64,000 nucleotides of DNA from positions 39,605,603-39,669,602 of the forward strand of contig CM075760.1 of assembly GCA_037974335.1 (NCBI GenBank), written 5' to 3'. Shown here piece by piece: positions 32,404-42,029 of the stretch. Within the stretch, counting starts at the first letter, position 1. The number at the start of each line of letters is the position of its first letter. The DNA comes from Prionace glauca. Lineage: Eukaryota; Chordata; Chondrichthyes; Carcharhiniformes; Carcharhinidae. Both the position numbers and the translations under genes were made by a program. The notes under the pieces were generated by a model. The model ran no database searches. It worked only from the letters and a program-made list of their open reading frames with translations, and was not told the origin of the DNA.

Positions 32404-32865
32404 CGTCTGAACACGCAGTAGTAAGTGGCAGCATCAGCCAGGCTCAGGTCGAATATATTTAAACTGATGAATTTGTTCGAGGCCTGGAGGTCCACATAGA
32501 ACGGACTTTTAAAAACATCTGCTTTATCTTCATAACCATCAGGATCTTTCCGCAGAATAAACACGGGCTGCGCGTCTGGAAATTGTCGGTACCAGTACAG
32601 CCTATAGTCGCTCTCCGTGGTTTGATAGTTACAGGTTAGAGTCACGATCTCGCCTTCTGTCTTAACATCTGATGAGAGCGACTGGGTGACAGAATCTCCA
32701 TGAATCAGATCTGAAATTAACAAAATAGAAAATGTTCAGATGGGCCGATCATGAAAGAATGGTCTGGAACCAAGTTTGGGAAACGCGGCAAACGGTCAAT
32801 GTATTTTGCACATATTTACCTATCAGAAATGGTGCCCACATTATCCACACACCGAGCAGCCACAT
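32404..32865 (-). CDS. TCR alpha/delta V gene (intact)
   Basis: The leader exon 32820-32865 encodes M-W-L-L-G-V-W-I-M-W-A-P-F-L-I and ends in a split codon at a GTAAAT donor. The 109-bp intron ends TTAATTTCAG. The V exon 32404-32710 reads through DSVTQSLSSDVKTEGEIVTL, the first Cys (LTCNY), the Trp (RLYWYRQ) and DAATYYC with the second Cys, then VFRR. There is no stop or frameshift and the RSS is good. It is a different V family from the 28.27-kb gene (PDGYEDKAD in CDR2/FR3). The orientation is opposite to D-J, so joining would need inversion. Alpha or delta use is unresolved. Confidence 0.93.
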
Positions 32866-33099
32866 TGCCGTTGTCCACTCTGTAGAAGGGGAGCTGGGTG
32901 TTTGATTTCATCAAGTATAATCCTTACTCTCAGTCATTAGTTTCCTGTCTACAGATGTTCTCAGCGCTGTACCTTCTGCCCCCAGTGGTGCTGCGTAACA
33001 CCCAAGTGGTGAGATAACAGACAGCAAACAGAGACATAAATGACAACAGCTGTTTCCTCCTTGTTATAGCTCTTTTATTGCGGGAAAGCTTCCAATTTT

Positions 33100-33740
33100 C
33101 CTTTTGTTCTACTATCCAACAATTGCAGTGCATTTTGCTCTCTCGTTCTTTCTAAAGTTTCATTCCAGACTGTGACCAGTCCCGGTATGACAAGGTCCTG
33201 ATGTTAGTCCTAAAGTATCGTTCGATAATTTGGGAACTGGTCTACCCATCGAATATTTGTTACATAACTATAGGAATAGCAACATTGAAAACGATTAAGA
33301 ATATTTCAAAAAAAGAGATTGTTATCACTGTTAAAATTATGTTTCTACATTTCTCCCCTCAATCAGATTTTCTTCAATAAATACACTCGCTCCGATAATG
33401 AATTTAATGCAATGTCCTTCTGCCCTCTCCTGTGGAAAAAGTGCATTACACTATATAACTTTGAAACAGCCTGTTTTACTTCTGATTCCAACAACTGCTG
33501 ATCGTACATTCTCCTCAGGATGAAATATATTTTTAATTTCTCTTCTTTTTGAATGCGCCTGGTGATATTGAATCTGATTTTCATTGTTGCAAATCATTGA
33601 TCATGAGATGTTCCAACAATCTTTTCAGAGCGGATTATGGATATTGTGTCGCTCCATCTCTACCTTCAAGAGTTCAGGTAGAATTAGAAGGGATGACTTT
33701 AAACTTTGAGGGATGACTTTACTAAACTTTGATCTCAAAA
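33100..33740. other. no supported gene
   Basis: AT-rich unique sequence with no recognisable coding or repeat signature. Confidence 0.4.
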
Positions 33741-33764
33741 TTTGGACTTAAAGTTTGTTATACC

Positions 33765-34160
33765 CCAAAGTGACAGAGCATGAGCGAGATGTATATTCAG
33801 CAAGAGCCTGATGTCCTCGCGTCTGAGTCGCTGAAAGTAAACGTGCAGTTACAGCAGGCAGTAAAGAAGAAAAATGATTTGCTAACCTTCATAGCAAGAG
33901 GGTTTGAGTATAGGAATAGGGATGTTTTGCTGCAATTCTATCGGGCATTGTTAGGGCCATATCTGGAATATTGTGTGTAGCTTTGATGTCCTCATCCGAG
34001 AACGGATGTCCTCGCTACAGAGGGATTGCAGAGAAGGTTTACCATGCTGTTTCTTGGGATGTTAGTTTTGTCATTTCAGTAGAGAATAAATCATTTAGAA
34101 TTATATTTATTAGAGTTCAAAAGAGTGAGAGGAGTTCTCATAGAAACTAATCAAATTCCG
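33765..34160 (+). mobile_element. CR1-type LINE, 3' fragment
   Basis: A decayed RT C-terminal stretch: CAGCAGGCAGTAAAGAAG, GATTTGCTAACCTTCATAGC, TATCGGGCATTGTTAGGGCC and GAGTGAGAGGAGTTCTCAT. It lacks the usual 3' tail. Confidence 0.75.
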
Positions 34161-34164
34161 GAGG

Positions 34165-34308
34165 ATTACATAGACACATAGAAGCAGGAATACGCCATTC
34201 AGCCTATCGAGCCTGCTCCGCCATTCATTTTGAACATGGTGATCATCAAATTTAATATCGTGATTTCCTTTTCCTCTCATATGTTTTGATCCATTCAGTC
34301 CCAAGAGC
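34165..34308 (-). mobile_element. LINE 3' tail, minus strand
   Basis: Reverse complement of the tail with ATGGCGGAGCAGGCTCGATAGGCTGAATGG-type words and CTATGTGTCTATGT. It abuts the start of the long plus-strand LINE. Confidence 0.7.
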
Positions 34309-37022
34309 TGGAAAGAGGGGGTGGCGTAGCTCTGCTGATTAAGGATAGTATCAAGGTGGTAGCAAGGGATGATATCGGAGCCAAAGAGCAGAAAGTGGAA
34401 TCGTTGTGGGTGGAGATTAGGAACAGCAAAGGGAGGAAGACGCTAGTGGGTGTCGTCTATAGGCCCCCGAATAATGATCTGGAGGTGGGGCGGGCTGTTA
34501 ACGCGCAAATAAGTGCAGCGTGCAGGAACGGGACGGCAGTAGTTATGGGAGATTTCAATCTGCATATTGATTGGTCGACCTATGTTGGACGAGGTGGGCT
34601 CGAGGAGGAGTTCTTGGAATGCTGCCGGGATAATTTCCTTGAACAGTGTGTGTTGGAGCCGACGAGGAGCGAGCTATCTTGGATCTGGTGCTATGTAATG
34701 AGACGGGTAGAATTAGGGACCTTACGGTGAAGGATCCTCTTGGAGAGAGTGATCATTGTATGGTGGAGTTTCTGGTGCAGATGGAGGAGGAGAAAGTGGG
34801 TTCCCGGACACGCGTCCTTTGTTTGAATAGAGAGGAGTATGGTAGGATGAGAGAAGAATTGGCGAATATGGACTGGGGGAGTGCGTTGGAAGGTAGGTCT
34901 GCTGAGGAGCAGTGGAGGATCTTTAAGGAGATCTTTCTTGGTGCTCAGCAGAAATTTATTCCGATGGTTAAAAAAGACAGTAGGAGGAGAGGTAATAAGC
35001 CGTGGATAACGAAGGAGGTGAAGGAAAGTGTTAAATTAAAAGCGGAGGAGTTTAGAGTAGCTAAGAGCAATGGGCGAGAAGAGGATTGGGAAAGATTTAA
35101 ATGTCAACAAAGATTGACAAAGAAGTTGATAAAGGAGGGTTGGAGAAGCTGTGAGGCTGGGCTAGCGCTTAATATAAAAAAGGATAGCAAGGGTTTTTAT
35201 AAATATATAAAAAGGAAGAGGCTGGCTAGGGTGAAGGTTGGGCCTTTAGAGGATGAGAAAGGGGAGCTAGTGGTAGGGGATGGGGATATAGCTAAGGTCT
35301 TGAATAACTTTTTTGTTTCTGTCTTCACGGAGGAGGACGTGAATAATTTGCCGGGTGTTAGCGATGGAAAGGTGGTAGGAATGGAGGGTCTTAATGACAT
35401 TACTGTTACTAGAGAGGTGGTGCTCGACAGACTGGAGGGGCTAATTGTGGACAAGTCCCCAGGACCGGATGGAATGCATCTGAAAGAAATGGCGGAGGTG
35501 ATAGTGGATGCCTTGGTGGTTATTTTCCAGACGTCGTTGGATTCCGGGGAGGTGCCGAAAGATTGGAAAACGGCTAATGTTACGCCGTTGTTTAAGAAGG
35601 GTGCCAGGCAAAAGGCGGGGAATTATAGGCCGGTTAGTTTAACGGCTGTGGTAGGTAAAATGTTAGAATCTGTCATTAAGGAGGAATTTGCGAGGCATCT
35701 TGAAGGAAATTGCTTGATAGAGCAGACGCAGCACGGTTTCATTAAAGGGAAGTCGTGTCTGACAAATTTACTGGAATTCTATGATGATGTGTCTCGGGCG
35801 GTGGATAGAGGAGAGCCGGTGGATGTGGTCTTTCTAGATTTTCAGAAGGCGTTTGACAAGGTACCTCACAAGAGGTTATTGCAGATGGTCGAGGGACATG
35901 GAGTTGGGGGTAAGGTGTTAGCGTGGATAAAGGATTGGTTGTCAAATAGGAGGCAGAGAGTGGGGGTCAACAGGTGCTGTTTGGATTGGCGGATGGTGAC
36001 TAGTGGAGTGTCCCAGGGGTCAGTGCTGGGGCATCAGCTTTTTACCATTTATATAGATGAACTGGAGGAGGGAACCGAGTGCAGGGTGTCGAAATTTGCT
36101 GATGACACCAAGATTGGGGGAACGGCAAATTGTGCGGAGGGTGTGGAGAGTCTACAGAAGGATCTAGATAGGCTGGGCGAATGGGCCAGGAAATGGCAAA
36201 TGGAATTTAATGTTGGCAAGTGTGAGGTGGTCCACTTTGGTAGGAGGAATGGTAGGAAGGACTATTACTTACTGGGCGAAAATCTGCAGCAGGCGACGGT
36301 GCAGAGGGACCTCGGGGTCCTTGTGCATGAGTCGTAAAAACCCAGCTTGCAGGTGCAGCAGGTGGTCAGGAAGGCGAATGGGCTGCTGGCCTTCATAGCG
36401 AGGGGGATTGAATATAAAAGTAGGGAGGTCTTGCTGCAGCTGTATAGGGCATTGGTGAGGCCGCAGCTGGAGTACTGTGTGCAGTTTTGGGCGCCGCACC
36501 TGCGCAAGGATATTTTGGCCTTGGAGGGAGTGCAGAGGAGGTTTACTCGGCTGATACCGGAGTTGAGGAGAGGCTGAATAAACTGGGATTGTACTCGTTA
36601 GAGTTTAGAAGAATGAGGGGAGATCTCATTGAGACGTATAAGATGATGAATGGGATGGATAGGATAGAGGTGTAGAGACTCTTCCCGCTCAAAAAAGACA
36701 GTAGGACTAGGGGGCACAGCCTCAAGATAAAAGGGGGTCTGTTTAGAACGGAGTTGAGGAGGAACTTCTTCACTCAAAGGATGTGAATCTCTGGAATTCT
36801 CTGCCCGTTGAAGTGGTGGAGGCTGCCTCGCTAAATATTTTTAAGAAGCGGGTTGATGGGTTTTTGATAAGAAAGGGGATTAAGGGTTATGGGGAGAGGG
36901 CGGGAAGGTGGAACTGAGCCACGACAGATCAGCCATGATCTTATTGAATGGCGGGGCAGGCTCGAGGGGCTGGATGGCCTACTCCTGCTCCTATTTCTTA
37001 TGTTCTTATTATGTTCTTATGT
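34309..37022 (+). mobile_element. CR1-clade LINE, nearly full ORF2, 5'-truncated
   Basis: Encodes the endonuclease-reverse transcriptase of a CR1-type non-LTR retrotransposon. The endonuclease part (34309-34790) shows VVYRPPNN, GDFNLHIDW and ESDHCMVEF. The RT (about 35440-36250) shows KSPGPDGM, NYRPVSL, QHGFIKGKSCLTNLL, FLDFQKAFDKVPH, GVSQGSVLG and the catalytic KFADDTKIGG. Breaks: a frameshift at about 34670, a TAA at 36335-36337 where the copy at 42.6 kb has CAA, a ~16-bp deletion at about 36552 and a TAG near 36674. The 3' end has ATGTTCTTAT repeats, as CR1 elements do. The start lies inside the endonuclease, so the element is 5'-truncated. Few changes compared with the 42.6-kb copy suggest a young family. 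Confidence 0.95.
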
Positions 37023-37024
37023 TA

Positions 37025-38075
37025 TGATGTTACCTTTTAACACAGATTTGCCTCACTCTACCATCCAGAATTCCACTGGGATGATTCCCTCTGGGGCGGC
37101 CTTGTCCACTTCTTCATCACACTTAGCAACTCACCCACCGCCAGTGGCACCTTTCCATGCAATCATACAAGATGCTGTACCTGCCCCTTCACCTGTCCCC
37201 TCCTCAGCACATTAGAACCCAAAACCTCATTCCTGGTGAAAAAACACTTTGTGTGCACCTCCTTTTATCTGATCTATGACATTGTTGCTCGCGATGCAGT
37301 CTAATCTACATTGCAGAGTAAATGTGGACTGGTTGACTACTTCTGGTCTGTCCACAGCAGGACTTAGACCTTCCTGTCGCTTGCAACTTCGACACACCAC
37401 CCTACTCTCCTGTCCACACGCCAGTCCTTGCCCGTTTGCAACGTCCCAGTGAACCCTAACGTAAAATGGAGGAACAGCATCTCATCTTCAGATTAGGCAA
37501 ATTACAGCCTTCCGGATTGAGGATTGAGTTCAACAAATTCAGAGCATTAATTCTCGACTCCACCTCCACTCCATCTGCATTCATTTAAATTAATGTCTTC
37601 TTTTCATTGCTTTCGTCCATTTTTAATTTACATTTTTACTTCCACTTATCAAGATCTAAAATATTGCTATTTCATCCCCCATCCCTCTGCCCGTTGCACT
37701 AAGGACAGCTGCCGCATTCCTAGGCTGTGCACTTTCGGTTCTGCCATTTAAACATTCCAATCTCTTAATGGACGCTCTTAGCAACATTGTCATCATCATT
37801 GATCATCACCATTTACATTCCCGTTGTCACTTCGTCCCTGCTATTTGTTTCAATTATAGACCTCACCTCCAGAAAAAAAAAATCCATGCTCACAGTATAA
37901 ACCTTACACAATTTTCCTTATCTTCAGCTCTGAGGAAGGGTCACCCTAACTCGAAATATTGGCTCCATTCTTCCTCCACAGGTGCTATCAGATCCGCTGA
38001 AAATTTTCAGCATGTTCTGTTTTTCTTTCAGATCTCAGCATCCGTAGTATTTTTCTTTAATTATAGGGAGTAGAC
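37025..38075 (+). mobile_element. Penelope-like retroelement, 3' fragment (fossil)
   Basis: Recognised by its GIY-YIG-endonuclease region (decayed; words around AGTCTAATCTACATTGCAGAG, CCTTCCTGTCGCTTGCAACTT, GGAGGAACAGCATCTCATCTT and TTACAGCCTTCCGGATTGA) and by its long untranslated tail ending in GAGGAAGGGTCACCCTAACTC, CAGATCTCAGCATCCGTAGTA. It is broken by many changes and only the 3' part is present; it looks old. It follows the CR1 element directly. Assignment rests on recalled family features. Confidence 0.7.
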
Positions 38076-38084
38076 TATTCTGGA

Positions 38085-39225
38085 TTTGGCATTGTGCGAT
38101 CAATAGGGATTAATTAATGATCTAATAGTTAAGGATCCTCTAGTCAAGAGTGGTCATAGTTAGATAGAATTCCAAATCCAGTTTGAGGGCGAGAAACTCG
38201 ATCCCAGACTGGACTTCTGGAGTTAAACACAGGGAGTTACGAAGACATGAGAACAGAATTGGCCCGAGTGGATTGGGAAAGAAGACTAAAAGGTCGGACA
38301 GTTGATGATCAGTGACAAATGCTAAAGGAGACAATGAATTTCTCCCAACTAAAGTACATTCCCATGAGGAAGAAAGACTGTAAAATCAGGAGAAATATCC
38401 ATGGTTAAGCAAGGAAGTTAAAGATAGCATAAAGAGAAAAGCATACCATATTGCAAAGGCCTGTGGCACACTCGAGGATTGGGAAACTTTTAATAATCAG
38501 CAATGGGTTACCGAAAAGTAACAAAAAGATCAAAGATAAATTATAAAAGAAAACACGCACAACATTTAAAAAAGTATACCAGGAGAATCTGAAATATTTA
38601 AAAGTGAAGAATGGAGCGAATGTGATTGTTGGACACTTGGAGGATTCGACGAGGGAATTAATCATGGGGAGAATAGAAATGGCGGAAACTCTCAATCAAT
38701 AGTTTGCCTCAGTTTTCACGCAAGTTCCACCACAATAGCAACAGGAAATACAGAGGTAATAGAAAGGATGGAATTGAGAAAAATTGTCAATAGTGAAAAA
38801 GCGTTAAGCGGACAGTTGGGATTGAAGCCAGTCAAGTCCCCAGGGCCGAATGGCCTACAGCCTATGGTCTTAAAGGAAGTGATAGTGGGCACATTGATTA
38901 TAATCTTCCAAAATTTCCTGGATGTGGGAACAGTTCCAGTGGGTTGGGGAAAAGAAGATAATATAATGCCCATTTTCAAAGAGGAAGGGAGATGGAAAGG
39001 ATGAAACCAAACACCAGCTCGTTTGACACCTGTCGTTGAAAAGTTGTTCAAATCCATTCTTAAGATTGTAGTAACAGACAATTAGAATGCCATAATACAA
39101 TCCATTAGAGCCAGCATGGTTTTACGAAGGGAAAATCGTTCTGACTAATTTGCTCGAGTCCTTCGAAGATGTAACAAGCAAAGTGGACACTGAGGCATTT
39201 GTTAAGTTACCATACCTTGAAATGC
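38085..39225 (+). mobile_element. old LINE (CR1-type), internal fragment
   Basis: Decayed RT coding sequence: CCAAATCCAGTTTGAGGGCG, a KSPGPNGLQPMV motif at about 38833-38870, a region corresponding to NVTPLFKKG (38960-38985), then TGGTTTTACGAAGGGAAAATC (HGF.KGKS). It ends near 39225 and is followed by a TG run at 39237-39274. It is older than the 34.3-kb element. Confidence 0.8.
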
Positions 39226-39232
39226 AACATAG

Positions 39233-39274
<42 letters not shown>

Positions 39275-39277
<3 letters not shown>

Positions 39278-39960
39278 TAAGGACAGAGTCCAACAGAGGG
39301 AGATTGTTGGAAGTGAGAGACTCTGTGTGTGTAGTGTATGTGTACTTGTGTTTGAGTTTGACTGCCTTCTTGCGAATCTTGCCTTTTTGCTGCAATTAAT
39401 CATTTACACCATGCCACTATTTAATGATCACAGCAGTGTTTCTGCAATGCAATTCTGAAAAGGTTTCAGAGGCAACTACTGTCTTCCAAAGCAAAGCAGG
39501 AAATGGCTGATGGGGAAATTCTTATTTCTTCCATCAGGTGGCAGGAAAGCCAACAAAATGTTCACCCCCGCCCTCCCCCCGCCCCCCCCCCCGCCCCCCT
39601 ACTTTGATGTCTCTGTTTCTCTGTCCTCTATCACACTCTTATCTCTCAATGTCAATGCCTGTATCAATGCGCTCGGTCTCACTTTCATTATACTGGACAC
39701 AGTGACAACACAGTCTCAGGCGCTGTTTCTAATTTAAGCTTCTTAATTGATTCATGCAGTAGCCTTTTCAATGCCCGTCGCATTCTCCATTGATTCCGCT
39801 CTTGTTAACTATGTTTTGGTAACACATCGTGCACAGACAATCTGGCTTTATAGTTCGTATTTTGGTGAAAGCCTAATAACTGCACTTCCTCTTCGGGCCT
39901 GTTCTTCACTATAAAGAATCGAGTCAAGATACATTGTACTATTCTAACCATTGCAAATAC
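39275..39960. other. no supported gene; includes a C-run
   Basis: Contains CCCCCGCCCCCCCCCCGCC at about 39570. The stretch before 39970 should hold the promoter of the next V gene, but I see no octamer or TATA box. Confidence 0.4.
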
Positions 39961-39969
39961 GACTTGCAG

Positions 39970-41883
39970 ATGGATCACCCACGAGGGTTAAAAACCTTCA
40001 TTCTAGCAGCAATCATCTCAGGTGAGTAACACTTCAGATTCTCAGTGATTACCTTTCAAGAAAGCCTTTTATCATTCCACATTTAATGTTGCACTTAGAG
40101 AAAAATTAGAGCAGTACTCGCAATGCTTGAATTTAATTATTAGGGGCGGCATTTTGACACAATGTTTAGCACTGCTGCCTCACAGCGCCAGGGACCCGGA
40201 TTCGATTATTGGCTTGGGTTACTGTGCAGAGTCTACACGTTCCCCCATGTCTGCGTGAGTTTCCTCTGGGTGTTCTGGTTTCCTCCTGCAGTCCGAAAGA
40301 TGTGCTGATTAGGTGCACTGGCCGTGCTATCTCTCCCTCAGTGTAACTGAACAGGTGACTGGAGAATTTCCACAGTAACTTCATAGCTGTGTTAATGTGA
40401 GCCTACTTGTGACTGATAAATCAACCTAATTTAGTTATTCTCATTGATTTCCTTTCAATAAATTATTTTATATTCTTATGTTTAATGTTGATCTTTCGAG
40501 ACAAGTACACGGCAATATTACTAGTGATTGAGTTTATTTAATGATTGGAACTTTACAAACAGTTATTTAAGTGCTTCAGTCGTGAGAAAAGGCAAACCTA
40601 TCATAGATATAAATAGTTCGCCAAACACTCCTTCGACAGTGCCTTCCAGACCCAAAACATCTAGCACTTGGAAGTAAATTTGCTACAGATTGAACGAAAA
40701 GCATAGCTTGCAGTATTCCGTTAAAACCATACGCATCCATTAAGCTAGAATCACCTTTCCATCACGGTCGCTGGGTCAAAACCATGGGAGACGTCACCTT
40801 CCCCCTGAAAGTACTGCTGAGTGTACCTTGTGCATCTGGACACGAAACATTCCAGGAATGCAGCTCCACTCTCTCTTCTCAAGGGGGCAAATAAGCATGG
40901 GCAGTAAATACTGGCTCAGTCTCGTGAATCTCACATCTCAGGACAGAATAAATCACAGGGCCATTAGTGTGGGATTTAGACAACGCCTTTTTTAGTTCCA
41001 TAAGTGAATGGTGAGAAGGTGGAACTGTAGAATGTGGAATATGTGACATGAACGATGATTATGTATTTCATAGGGCTATCAGGTGGAAAGAAATAGTAAT
41101 TGGCCGCTAATCTCATAGTACCAGAAGATGTGGGGTTGGGGTGAATAAATGCCAGCAAAAATCCAAGGGCCGAATGGCCTGTTACTGCTTGTAATTTGAA
41201 ATGATTCCATCCAATTAAACACATGGCCTGTTATCAACTCATCACAAGCTTCATTTGGTTTTGGATACATGTTGCAGATATTGATCTAGCAAGGCCTTAA
41301 ATCTTCAAGTCTCTGGCCAGGCGGCACATCGGGGGTGCCCAGCTTTGTACTGTTGCACGAAGCTGAACACTACCTTCTTGGTCAGCTTCGTGCAATAATA
41401 CTGATGCACTCACAGGGCAAAACCGCGACTGCTGGCTACCTCCAACGGCAGCACGATGCCTACAGGGGCCCATCCCATCCTCCCCCTCTCCCGCATCTCC
41501 TCCGTTCCAAATCGATAGAATGCCTGGAACCTCCACTTAATTCTAATTTTCTCTATTCTTCAGGTAGCCTGGCTGCATCCGCAGTCATACACCAGCCAGA
41601 GGCAGAGATGAAGGTCCAGCAGGGAGCCACCACTACCATCACCTGCTCCTATACAGAGGTGGAGAGGGCTTGCTTGGTCTGGTACCGGGGACCTCTCCAC
41701 CCAGCCATGGGGGGAAGTCCCGAGTACATTCTCGTCCGCTGCACCGATGGTTTCAGCGACAGTGCCACATTTTCCAGGCATCGCTTTTCCTCCTCCCTGA
41801 CCAAAACTTACAGAATCATCAGTCTGACAGTTGCACCGGTGACAGCTGAGGACTCCAGGAAATACTTCTGTGTCTTAAACACA
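39970..41883 (+). CDS. V gene with transposon-filled leader intron (intact exons)
   Basis: The leader exon 39970-40021 encodes M-D-H-P-R-G-L-K-T-F-I-L-A-A-I-I-S and ends in a split Gly codon at GTGAGT. The V exon 41564-41883 follows acceptor CTCTATTCTTCAG and reads SAVIHQPEAEMKVQQGATTT, first Cys (ITCSY), Trp (LVWYRG) and DSRKYFC with the second Cys, then VLNT. The intron is 1542 bp against about 100 bp in the other V genes and contains a SINE, two LINE fragments and a hairpin. Two extra cysteines occur, one just before the Trp (ERACLVW) and one in CDR2 (LVRCTDG). It is TCR-type (PEYIL, DSATF..RFSSSL) and in the same orientation as D and J. The exons show no defect; splicing across the long intron is inferred. 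Confidence 0.85.
40142..40428 (+). mobile_element. tRNA-derived SINE (tail type A) in V leader intron
   Basis: The head has ACTGCTGCCTCACAGCGCC and a decayed B box (GGATTCGATTATTGG). The body is followed by CTCAGTGTAACTGAACAGG and the tail CACAGTAACTTCATAGCTG, TGTTAATGTGAGCCTACTTG. It lies on the same strand as the V gene. Confidence 0.85.
40605..40945 (+). mobile_element. non-LTR element, C-terminal/3' fragment
   Basis: CTCCTTCGACAGTGCCTTCCA, CATCACGGTCGCTGGGTCAAA and GGGCAAATAAGCATGGGCAGT match a second LINE family that recurs at 47.2, 51.0 and 53.2 kb. It is decayed. Confidence 0.65.
41100..41215 (+). mobile_element. LINE 3' tail fragment
   Basis: Ends with AAGGGCCGAATGGCCTGTTAC, a CR1-type tail word. 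Confidence 0.5.
41353..41395. other. 14-bp perfect inverted repeat (hairpin) in leader intron
   Basis: TTGCACGAAGCTGA (41353-41366) and TCAGCTTCGTGCAA (41382-41395) pair perfectly around a 15-base loop, 168 bp before the V exon. Confidence 0.95.
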
Positions 41884-41922
41884 CACACTGGCACATTCCA
41901 GGCAGCAGTCTCTACATAAACT
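41884..41922 (+). other. 23-RSS of the V gene at 41.6 kb
   Basis: Heptamer CACACTG (41884-41890, six of seven), 23-bp spacer, nonamer ACATAAACT (41914-41922, seven of nine). It overlaps a CA run, so other registers exist; this one fits best. Confidence 0.8.
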
Positions 41923-42029
41923 GCAGTTCCTCTCCCAGGCAATGGGAACTCTGGGCATGATGTATGGACCCACTGTCTAATGTCGGTGTTGTAGAATTGC
42001 AGCATCAACACAAGGATGGACAGGCAGAT

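Noticed and set aside
41335-41563. Open sequence upstream of and in frame with the 41.6-kb V exon
   Set aside because: A good acceptor at 41562-41563 and a matching leader at 39970-40021 show that this is intron.
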